Source: Phytophthora sp. 'mugwort'
Lineage: Eukaryota > Oomycota > Peronosporomycetes > Peronosporales > Peronosporaceae
Direction of reading: 5' to 3'
Length of the DNA stretch: 64,000 nt
Assembly: GCA_033558025.1 (NCBI GenBank)
Contig: JAUCEF010000014.1
Location: 3,348,001-3,412,000, forward strand
Position numbers and translations under genes: made by a program. A model generated the notes under the pieces. The model ran no database searches. It was not told where the DNA came from and saw only the letters and a list, made by a program, of their open reading frames with translations. Of the stretch, positions 56,180 through 64,000 are shown one piece after another (position 1 is the first letter of the stretch; each line of letters begins with the position of its first letter).

Positions 56180-57136
56180 GACGCTGTTGGCCACTTCCGC
56201 CTCTCTCCGCATCAGAATGCCACGGCTGCGCTTCGGATGTTCTGCTATGGTGTCGCTGCAGACGCCACCGACGAACACGTACGAATCGGTGAGAGCACAG
56301 CGACTGAAAGCTTCAAGCGTTTCATATAGGCAATCAGCAACCACTTCGGTAAAGAGTAGCTTCACAGTCGACTGCTGCAGATATCGCCCGCCACGTAAGA
56401 TTAATATTAACAAGAGGCGTGGGTTTCCAGGATGTTTTGATACCTGATTGCACGCACTGGACGTGGAAGAATTTCCCCGGTGCATGGCGTGGAATGTTTC
56501 ACGATCGAAATGGCGACGCGTCGATCATCATGGAAGCCGTGACGAGATCCAATTTGTGGATCTGGCATATCTACCTTGACACCGTTGGCTCCAACAACGA
56601 CATCAATGTTATTGACCGCTCTCCGTTCATTCTGGATTGGCTCCAAGGGCACGCGCTGGTATGTGAATTCAAATCAAATCGGCGGTAGTCTGTCTTCGTC
56701 AAGACCATCAGCCAGCCGCAAACCGAGAAGGAGAAGTGGTTTGCGCTCAAGCAAGAAGCAGTAAGGAAGGATGTGGAGCGGTGCTTCGGGGTGGTGCAAG
56801 GCCGGTTCGCTATTCTTACACATCCAGATCGATCTGGAGCCACTCCGATCTTCGTGACGCATGGAAAGCCTGTGTGATCATGCACAACACAACACGATCA
56901 TTGAAGACGAGGAGCTGCGAGGTGAGGCCGACAATATTCCGTTCGAACCGGTTCGAGTCCAGTCGTCAGCAAGAGAGCCGATGACGTTTGATACATTGTT
57001 GACCACGATGGCAGGTATCCGTGACGTTGGAGGTCACAAAGCCCTCCAATCTGACCTTGTGGAACACCTTTGGCAAACCAAGAAAGAAAGCGACGCGTTT
57101 TTATCTAGAAATCACGATAATATATTGAATGCATGA
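56180..57136 (+). pseudogene. Harbinger DDE transposase, broken but catalytic blocks legible
   Basis: The plus-strand upstream piece RLRFGCSAMVSLQTPPTN (56225-56280) corresponds to the L-x-YG-x-AADA-x-DE region. Then GFQDVLIPDCTHWTWKNFPGAWRG (first Asp, about 56450), AVTRSNLWIWHIYLDTVGSNND-INVIDRSP (second Asp, about 56600). After a stop at 56688 comes VKTISQPQTEKEKWFALKQEA-VRKDVERCFGVVQGRFAIL (Glu, about 56780). The tail (IIEDEELRGEADN, LLTTMAGIRDVGGHKALQ) is open to 57136. DDE residues are all present; stops and frame changes at about 56450, 56688 and 56870 break it. Family role: cut-and-paste at TWA sites. Confidence 0.75.
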
Positions 57137-57200
57137 ATTCCGCTGGGTTCTGATAATTTATTGAATGCATGAATTCCGCTGGGTTACCTAAGACCTGCTA

Positions 57201-57910
57201 TTAAGAGAGCGTTGCAATCGAAAATTGAGGACTGATTAATCGTCCGAAAATATCCACGATCTTGTCCACGGATGCTTCGCTCTCCGCCACGTCGTCGTCA
57301 TGTTCGCCGGTGGCTTTTGGGGCGCGGACTGCTTCTTGATCGGCCTCGTCAGCTTGGGATTCTTCGTGGACGGGCTCACTGCCATCCACTGTCGCCGGAA
57401 GCGCGGCTTATAGCGCACGAAAAACAACGTATCGGCGCAGTGCGACATACTGCTGGCCGTCCTGATCCAGACGCTCGATCTGGAGAGAGAATATAGTCAA
57501 GTGTTTGGCCTCTTTCAGTGCCTGCACACGCCTCGCGCCGTTCTTGGCGACCTGCCGCGTGGATTGGGCGAGCTGCCGACATGTCGTTTCCATCGACACG
57601 GCGCTTTTCGCGTCAGCCTTCGTCAAGTTTACACCTTTTGGGCGTCTAGACGACCCCTGCTCTTGCTGAAGGGATCCTTGCGCACCATAGATGCTACTTG
57701 GTGGTGCAGGAACCCTCGTCTGCGCGCGGAACGTCTGCTACTTGGGCCCCGTCTCCAGGATACGCAAGCAATGCAGATAACTGAACTGTAGCTTTGCCTT
57801 CTTCTTGGATCTCTTCGGCGGTTTATTGATTCGTCCTCCGCTCTTCACACCGTCTGCAAGAAATTTGCTTTGGTTGCACGAGCAATTCGATCCTCGACGC
57901 GCTCACCTGA
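57201..57910 (-). pseudogene. Helical accessory protein (NAM-associated-like) of the Harbinger element
   Basis: Minus strand. 57626-57201 reads TRQVAKNGARRVQALKEAKHL, then TIFSLQIERLDQDGQQYVALR, and after a stop an acidic, Glu-rich tail (ESQADEADQEAVRAPK, DDDVAESEASVDKI). A Ser/Lys-rich part (KSGGRINKPPKRSKKKAKL-like) lies upstream near 57860-57780. This is the composition and order of the second (Myb/NAM-associated) protein of Harbinger elements, which helps the transposase reach its ends. Broken by at least one stop; the assignment rests on composition and position. Confidence 0.4.
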
Positions 57911-57960
57911 GATCACAACCGCCTTAGCAGTCGCCATTGCAGCAACAAACTTGCTGAATT

Positions 57961-58020
57961 TTTCAGTGTTGGTACTCCACTTTCAGTGTTGGTACTCCAC
58001 TTTCAGTGTTGGTACTCCAC
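57961..58020. repeat. 20-bp tandem repeat, three exact copies
   Basis: TTTCAGTGTTGGTACTCCAC occurs three times without a change, 57961-58020, then TTTC follows. It lies in the minus-strand accessory gene, or just upstream of it, inside the Harbinger element. Exact copies imply a recent expansion. Confidence 0.95.
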
Positions 58021-58562
58021 TTTCTCTCCAACGAGTGGAGCGAACGCTCCTCTGCTTCCTCTCCCATCGCCTCGCCAAAGTGCTCCCGTGCTCCCAAATG
58101 CGGTCACAGAGGTGCCCGACGTCTGGTTGGTGCTGGTTGCCGCGTCTTAGCCGATGATGAGATAGGATCTGCATAGCTGCTTCTCCTCGAGCATGAAAAT
58201 CGTTCCTCTATGCTTGCCACCATCCTATCATAAAAAGAACGACGGTGAGCGCGTACGCTATGACCTCTATAAATCTCGTACCGGGAATCTGCTTCTGCTG
58301 GTCGCTTGGCGCTCTTCTCTTGCGTCGAGTCTCGAATGCGCCACCAAGTCGTTTCCTCTCGGCTTTCCTTTTGAGTTTGCCGCGAGGTTTCCATCGCAAA
58401 CTGATAAATTTCTGAGAGCTGTACTGAGAATTTCTGAGAATTGCAGCACGGTAACATGGGCCTCGGTCCTTATTCATGTGCTCTTTTACAGGGGAGAGGC
58501 AATTTTTGGCGTGTCATTTTTACAGTTTTGCAGTTTACAGGGACGTTTTACAGTGATGGTGG

Positions 58563-59100
58563 AGATGCTCTAAGCCCATCAATTGAATCAGCATCGTTTC
58601 CTTCTCACAGTCAGCCAAAACTATTTTTGGCACTTCTAAATTTCTCTGAGCATAAGTTTTTCGACCAGTCAGCTTACATACTTCCACTACGTATTTATAG
58701 GCAAATGAGGGCTTAAAATGACCACAAAACGTCAGCTTACAACACGATACGGTTAGTTCAAAACTTGGAAAATGTGGATATGTCGCAATTTGTTTCGCGC
58801 GGCCTCATATGATTCATTGTTGGTTTTTTGTTTTTGCTACGATGAATTCAAAATGCTTTGATCACCTCTCTCGTCCTATTAATATCCACATTTTCCAAGT
58901 TTTGAACTAACCGTATCGTGTTGTAAGCTGACGTTCTGTGGTCATTTTAAGCCCTCATTTGCCTATAAATACGTAGTGGAAGTATGTAAGCTGACTGGTC
59001 GAAAAACTTATGCCCAGAGAAATTTAGAAGTGCCAAAAATAGTTCTGGTTGACTATGAGAAGGAAACGATGCTGATTCAATTGATGGGCTTAGAGCATCT
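58563..59100. repeat. 219-bp inverted repeat (foldback) with about 100-base loop
   Basis: 58563-58781 pairs with 58883-59100 at high identity (one length difference, few mismatches), loop 58782-58882. The outer 8 bases of each arm repeat the last bases of the Harbinger inverted repeat (AGATGCTC), followed by the TAA target duplication and flanking DNA. A transcript across it would fold into a long hairpin. Confidence 0.9.
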
Positions 59101-59570
59101 TTAATGTGATTTCTGGTTTGTAAACGAGCCGTGTTAAAAATTGAATTCATCCAGTTCGGGATCGTCGCCGTCGATGTCATCGACAGAGTCACCAAAAGAT
59201 TGTGTAAAATAATGGGTGCTATGATCATATTGCCAATGTTGGTAATTATTTTCTGATCTACTTTTCGTAAAAGGAAGCGCCACCGATGTTTAGTAATCCA
59301 AAATCAAATTCCACCACAATCCGAGTCCTACAGTGAATGTAGTTGTACAGATTGTACAGACTGTTCTTCGGGCATTCTAGCGCTTCGACCTCTGAGAACG
59401 GAGTCAACAAATGGCATCACAACTTGCATGCAGGGTTACCAACCAAATGGAATCGCTCTGGGAGTTCACGCATGATACGCTGGCGAAATCCCATAGCAAT
59501 TCCACAGTGACTACCGTATATCGCATCTAGAGAGCTGCACCCAATATTCATTAGTATATTACATCCTGTA
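59101..59570. other. No recognisable gene
   Basis: Short frames only. The first bases (TTAATGTGATTTC) directly follow the second copy of the Harbinger-end-like 8-mer and could be a second, unrelated element end. Nothing else recognised. Confidence 0.35.
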
Positions 59571-61207
59571 TCAACCCATATTCAAAAAATAATTCAATTT
59601 AGCAGTGTAAAGTAAAATTTTATGATTACACTGCTGCTTCCTCAATACGATCAAAGTCTTGGTCATCGGCGACGGTCGACCCCACCAGAAAAGTTGTTGC
59701 GGTTCATCCACTAGGGACGCAGCGGCAAGAACGTCATCATGAAGCTGCAAGCAGGATTTTCTGTAGCCATTCGCGATCGTCTGAGCGCTTAGTCCTTCCC
59801 AGCTGCTGCATATCCATCTGCACATTTTTGGACGACGAGGCACCTCTAACTTGAACTTGACACCTTCTTCTCGTGGCTTATGAAGCTGCAATTGCATGTC
59901 CTCAAGCCAGCACTTCCGCAGGCCAGACTTGAACGGGAAGTTCCAGGCTAAATCCGCCGGTTGGCAAACCGACGTGGCATTTGGAGGAACTTTCATCAAG
60001 ACGACCTTTATTGACGCAGCATATGACTCAACCTCTGGAGTCCAATGCCCACTGAAGTCATCCTAGAGGAGCAGAATAAGCTCCTCCGGGAGCGGTCGAT
60101 TGGCGAAATGAAACTCTATAAACTTTTGAGACAGCTTCCGATTCCACCAACCTAGTTTTTAATAATAACCGAAGAATAAAAATTATTAGTTAATTTATTA
60201 GCATAATCAAACATCCGATTTACCGGTACCTTTCCTGTTCGAGTAGATCTAAAGTCCCGTCTCGTCTTTAACACGCTTGATTTCAGGCCACGTCCGAACG
60301 CAGAAGCCGCACCTTTCTTCGTCATTTTCTATGACAGTCTCCTTAATTTTAGATGACTTCATTTTGAACATCACAAAGGAGGTGTACTTGATTCCTGTCG
60401 AGTCTCCCAGCAGCATCACAGTTGCTCGCTCCTTCGAAACACTAGCGCACTTAACCCATACGGTTTTGGCTCCACGGGCATTTACCGTTCGCCTCCTGCC
60501 AAACGGTAAATGAAAAAAAAAAAGCTAGTATGCACACATCAAAACCAAAAACAATTTTAGGTAATAAGTGAGTGAAGTAATAAAAAATAATAATAATAAA
60601 TTCAAAACCTGTCTGATCTGCATTAAAAATGCGTGTGATGCCCAATTGTCGTGCCTTTTTTTCAACCTCGACTGCAAATTCTGCTTTCCTTGTCAATACC
60701 AGCAGGTCTGACTTGACCTTGCCGGCTCGGTGCACGCATGCTCAGCCGGTGTGGACCCCTGAAGCCTTTAAGTTACTTGTCGGACGCTTTAAAAATAGTG
60801 ACTCCAGCTTCCATAGCGACAGAGCTGATACGGGCACACCTTCCTTTCTCAACTATTAACCGACTCTACAATATCTAGCTCTATCTCCTTAGACAGAATC
60901 GTTCCATATCCAACGGTACGAACCTTTAGATGGCTACCTTTGCGCCCTTTAAGTGCAGCCTCGAGCTTATCCGAGTCCCTTCTCCAGCGCTGAATTATGG
61001 TACGCTTGGAGTTGTAAAACTCAGGAGCAAGGTCGTCCCAGAAGTGCGCAATTGTGTGCCGCATCTTGGGCAGGGTGCCGTGTCCCAGAATGACAGAATA
61101 TGTAGCTTTTTTGCTACAGAAACGCTTTTTGTTGTGTGCTTGGTGCGGTGGCGACAATAGCCTCCAAGCCGTGGTCTGTCAACCGGACGCGGCTTGACGC
61201 GCGCCAT
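59571..61207 (-). pseudogene. Pogo-type transposase (CENP-B/DDE_1), broken
   Basis: Minus strand, reading 61207 to 59571. DNA-binding part: FWDDLAPEFYNSKRTIIQRWRRD and HLKVRTVGYGTILSKEIE. The link part is RAGKVKSDLLVLTRKAEFAVEVE. DDE_1 core: RIFNADQTGFEF (first Asp, about 60610), then AKTVWVKCASVSKERATVMLLGD (60480-60400), a stop, DDFSGHWTPEVESYA (second Asp, about 60050), and PPNATSVCQPADLAWNFPFK (third Asp, about 59960). A basic tail LRKCWLEDMQLQL is open to 59571. A polyA/T-rich insertion-like stretch at 60515-60620 interrupts the frame. Family role: cut-and-paste at TA. Ends not located. Confidence 0.75.
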
Positions 61208-61737
61208 GGTAAAAGCAGAATGCCATCGGCGTCAGAGTGACTGGCATTGGAGAGATGCATCTCTTAACATGCGATTTTTAATAGGTATGACAAGCTATTT
61301 TGATTGGCCAATACAAGGGTGCATCTCATATGAGGCTGCAGCTCTCTACATGCCAAATGCGGTAATCGCTTGACGACTCAGACCGAACGCAGCAACGATC
61401 GATGCGTCTACGGCCGTCTCGACACGTGCAAATGTCGCCGCGCCGCAAATGCAATAGTCAATGGGGTATAAAATACGAGAAGCACTCTCATTTTGAGAAC
61501 ACCTCGAAGATGTATTCACTTGAGAATCGCTTTCTGTGTTTAGGGTTTATCTCTGACCAATCAACGGCATCTCATGTGGGAGAGATAATTTTTGATGTTT
61601 CCCATTGCCAACGTATAATGCGCATCGAGACTTGTGATTCTCAATCCTTGGTGAAATTGGGTGAGGGTAAGGGCTTCAGTCCTACACGATGTTAACTAAC
61701 AACTCAATATTGTACTCGACTGTCCAGCGCAAATATA
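61208..61737. other. Intergenic, with a 14-bp palindrome
   Basis: AGAGATGCATCTCT at 61251-61264 is a perfect palindrome; related GCATCTC and GAGATG words recur at 61320, 61570 and 61585. They could be the pogo element's end sequence. Otherwise no gene; the 3' flank of the DUF4460 gene lies near 61700. Confidence 0.4.
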
Positions 61738-63078
61738 TTATCCCGCCCGGAAAATTGCATTCACTTCGTCTTGATAAAAATGGCCTCGTCGCCTCTGTTT
61801 TCCTTTCTTTTTCTTCTCTTTCCGGAGCCGCTGCTGCTCTTTTGTTACCGCTTGAGCCCGAGCAGTTTTCTCCTCCAGCGCAAACTCAAGCTCTTCGACG
61901 TTCTCATATATGCAATCGATCAGGATATCGACGTCCATTCCAACAGGAACGAGGATGCCCATGCCCTGCTCTGGAGCTTCTTCGTCCCATGACACCTGCG
62001 GCTCTTCCACCTCGGTGTCGGCAGTGATAAGAAGCGTGATCTTGTTCCACACTAGACTGTGCAGGCGCAACTCCATAAAGTTGACAAGTAAAAGGTTCGC
62101 AATCCAGTGAAACGCGCTCTTTTTCATGTGAGGATCCTGAAACTTCGGCAGGAAAAGCCTCGAGTGAAGCAGATTAGTCAGTACAGCATGCTGCGTCGCT
62201 GCAAGCAGGAAATAACAAATACAATGGTGAGTTGACACAAGGCCACGCTCAGCAAATGACATCCCGAAACAACCCAAAACGCACTTACTAGGTCCGTCTT
62301 CCAGCCCTGTCGTCGTTTCCTGCACGATATTCTTTTCGTGCATAAGCATCTCGTGGAAGATCTTATCAAACTGTTCGTGTTCTCGCTTTTTCGAGCGGTT
62401 CTGCTCCCCAACACGAATTCCATGCACATCTGCCTGATCCGCAACGGTCTCTTCCTCCGCAAGCCACTCGGCCAACGCCGTCATCTTCATCTCGTCCTCC
62501 GCTTCTTCCACTACAAGCGGTACTTGAGCCATCTGGAACAGATCCTGCAAAATTTGTTTCGTGGTGCGTTGCCACTCCCGCGCGAACGGGGCTTGCAGTG
62601 CAGTCTCTGGGTCATTGCGAGCACCCACCGACCGTCCTGGATTTAACAGCGTGCGCTTCACGAGGCGCCCGGGTACTTCCACCGTGTACTTGACTTCGAC
62701 GAACCCGTCGACGTGTTCCTGGGTATCTAAATCGTCCATGGGGACGTGGAAAACCAGTGGAAAGCGCACAGGCTCGTCCTGAACTGCCTGAGGACTCTCG
62801 CTCAGTGCCAACACTTGTTTGCGCGCATTGAACGCATCGTTGTTGCAGCCGAACGTGGCTAACTCCAGGAATACGTTGAGCTGTTTGAGTGCCTGTTCAT
62901 TTTCCTGTACCAATGTGGGCGCATGGCGTTGCACTGTGTCCGGGTGCAGACGCAGCAGCAGTGGAGACACGTAAGGCGTGAGGTTCAGTCCCTTGGTGCG
63001 TCGCGGGCCTGGAGCCGTCGACAGGCAGCGGCGAAGCACAGCCCCTCGTACCGGAGCTCCTCGCCGCAGCATGGCCAA
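61738..63078 (-). CDS. Mitochondrial DUF4460/TCAIM-like protein
   Basis: Two exons, 63078-62289 and 62198-61738, joined across a 90-nt phase-1 intron (GTAAGT to TTGCAG), giving 416 residues. Unspliced, the intron is also in frame without stop, giving 446 residues. The N-terminus is a basic, Arg-rich presequence (MAMLRRGAPVRGAVLRRCLS), suited to mitochondrial import. Residues 32-73 carry LTPYVSPLLLRLHPDTVQRH and LVQENEQALKQLNVFLE, the J-domain-like DUF4460 signature known from T-cell activation inhibitor, mitochondrial. A long helical, acidic middle and a Lys/Arg-rich end (RLRKEKKKKGKQRRR) follow. The biochemical role is not known for this family. Intact host gene; the K+ channel gene ends 96 bp upstream on the same strand. 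Confidence 0.75.
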   Translation of the reverse strand: MAMLRRGAPVRGAVLRRCLSTAPGPRRTKGLNLTPYVSPLLLRLHPDTVQRHAPTLVQENEQALKQLNVFLELATFGCNNDAFNARKQVLALSESPQAVQDEPVRFPLVFHVPMDDLDTQEHVDGFVEVKYTVEVPGRLVKRTLLNPGRSVGARNDPETALQAPFAREWQRTTKQILQDLFQMAQVPLVVEEAEDEMKMTALAEWLAEEETVADQADVHGIRVGEQNRSKKREHEQFDKIFHEMLMHEKNIVQETTTGLEDGPSKCVLGCFGMSFAERGLVSTHHCICYFLLAATQHAVLTNLLHSRLFLPKFQDPHMKKSAFHWIANLLLVNFMELRLHSLVWNKITLLITADTEVEEPQVSWDEEAPEQGMGILVPVGMDVDILIDCIYENVEELEFALEEKTARAQAVTKEQQRLRKEKKKKGKQRRRGHFYQDEVNAIFRAG

Positions 63079-63174
63079 TGGGTGGTTAGGATTGGCTGAA
63101 AAGCCGTGTCTGTGACGTGATAGGAATACTGTCGGAGAATGGTATACGTGTATACACGCTCAACGCTTATTACT

Positions 63175-63942
63175 TTACAGGTTGCCGCATGGGTTTGCCG
63201 TGAACGACTGGAGGAGGTCTGCTGTTCGCTCCAGCTCGTTGTAGATGCCTGCCCGTCGATCGTCGATACTTGCGCGAAGTCGATCAGCTCGCAAAGCCAC
63301 GACGTCGGTCAGGCTTGCAGCCGAGAGAGATGAGGACGACCACAACGAGTTCGAGTAAATGTCCCCTGCCAAACTTGGAGGCTGTGCGAAACGCAGAAGA
63401 CGAAAGGCTTCTGCGGCGGCGTATAGACGGATCTTCTGGCTCCGTACCTGGTGATTGCTGCCGTTAGAAAACATTTTGGCACGGTGCCACTTCCAAGCTT
63501 GTTGCACGAGCACTGCAGCCCCAGCTTTACGCTGGCGGACGTAACGATAAAAGCGTGCGACATCGAGCACTGTTTGCTCTTGAGGAGACATTTGCAGAGC
63601 GTCAATGAGTACGACGCGTAGCAAGCACGCGATGACCATTCCGCCCATGATTCCTCCAATTGCAACGACGATCTTACCGCCCAGAGTCCGCGGGAAGATG
63701 TCGCCGTAGCCAACGCCAGTGATGGTGACAATTGTCAACCAGAAAGCATCACTAGCGTTCTTCTCAGTCGGGTTACTGGCCCTACGTAACACCACACGAC
63801 AAACTCCGATACGTGATGTCTCCTACCAAACAAAAAGAGCAAGTATGCAAATGTTTACTCACCGCTCAAAGAAATTTAGAGCGACTGATGTGAGGAACCA
63901 GTCTATGGTCAATAGAGACCCGGTCGACCCAAATGGAAATTT
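63175..63942 (-). CDS. SK-type Ca2+-activated potassium channel, 3' part
   Basis: Partial: exons 63942-63863 and 63781-63175; the gene continues beyond the right edge. The intron is 63782-63862 (GTGAGT to ACGTAG, 81 nt). I chose this acceptor, not the TAG at 63811, because only it keeps frame and gives FFER-ASNPTEKNASDAFWL, matching the S5-pore spacing of SK channels. The exon begins after TTTCAG. S5 is near DWFLTSVALNFFER; pore helix and filter AFWLTIVTITGVGYGD; S6 GGKIVVAIGGIMGGMVIACLL; then a helical, Trp/Arg-containing segment (VLVQQAWKWHRAKM) that fits the calmodulin-binding domain. The role inferred is K+ efflux gated by Ca2+-calmodulin. 229 residues visible. Confidence 0.8.
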
Positions 63943-64000
63943 CTGAAAGGAAAACTTGGTCGTGAGCCAGATCGACGACAAATTCATTCGATGAATTGAA

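Larger units (their letters stand above)
55648..58570 (+). mobile_element. PIF/Harbinger transposon with both ends and TAA target duplication
   Basis: The left end GAGCATCTCCATCCGTCAC-AGTAAAA (55648 onward) and the reverse complement of the right end (GAGCATCTCCACCATCACTGTAAAA, up to 58570) form imperfect terminal inverted repeats of about 25 bp. TAA flanks both sides (55645-55647 and 58571-58573), the 3-bp target duplication of this superfamily. Sub-terminal GTAAA/CTGTAAAC motifs recur at both ends. Total 2923 bp, with a transposase on the plus strand and a helical accessory frame on the minus strand. Confidence 0.8.

Noticed and set aside
57961..58020. CRISPR-like repeats
   Set aside because: Units are directly adjacent without spacers, and the context is eukaryotic transposon DNA.
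1..64000. RXLR or Crinkler effectors, tRNA and rRNA genes
   Set aside because: I scanned the reading frames for a signal peptide followed by RXLR-EER or LFLAK and found none. No cloverleaf or rRNA block was recognised by eye; tRNAscan or an HMM search would be decisive.

Overview
The window reads as nuclear DNA of an oomycete, most likely Phytophthora or a close relative. This rests on very short GT-AG introns (64 to 101 nt), a cell-wall GH72 glucanosyltransferase with a GPI signal, and decayed transposon families (piggyBac with an RG-rich N-terminus, Harbinger, MULE with SWIM finger, Ulp1-type peptidases, Ty3/Gypsy) of the kinds that pile up in oomycete genomes. The genus is inference; no rRNA or barcode gene is present.

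Layout. 189-6015 is a compact host-gene block: a two-MA3-domain PDCD4-like protein, two divergently arranged Ctr-type copper transporters, and a GPI-anchored GH72 enzyme. 6.2-34.6 kb is a transposon graveyard: a LINE (6.6-9.4 kb), a piggyBac (10.3-13.0 kb), a truncated Gypsy element on the minus strand with an extremely GATC-dense LTR (13.2-20.9 kb), a decayed Ulp1-peptidase gene (21.5-23.9 kb), an LTR split by a Tc1/mariner-type element with a TA target duplication (24024-26939), then Harbinger-like, SANT-like and DUF6818-like remnants. An intact secreted 5'-nucleotidase (34633-36198) stands alone inside this repeat sea. 36.2-61.7 kb is again transposons: MULE, a pogo/CENP-B-like DNA-binding fragment, an Ulp1-type gene, a Gypsy pol half with its 3' LTR plus a long antisense reading frame, a second MULE, an oppositely oriented Gypsy 5' LTR and gag fragment, a hAT element, a DDE endonuclease fragment, a Harbinger element with both ends and TAA target duplication (55648-58570), a 219-bp foldback and a pogo element. 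61738-63942 returns to host genes: a mitochondrial DUF4460/TCAIM-like protein and the 3' end of an SK-type potassium channel that runs off the right edge.

How it fits together. Seven host genes are recognisable, six of them at the edges and one isolated; almost everything else is mobile DNA carrying visible stops, frameshifts or truncations. The two copper transporters share a 5' spacer and could be co-regulated; one carries two tandem YHS-like metal-binding segments ahead of the channel domain. The DUF4460 gene and the K+ channel lie in tandem 96 bp apart. The most unusual structures are the YHS-like/Ctr fusion, the roughly 2-kb antisense frame between Gypsy pol and its 3' LTR, the oppositely oriented Gypsy pieces carrying equal-length LTRs, and the nested insertion dated by its target duplication.
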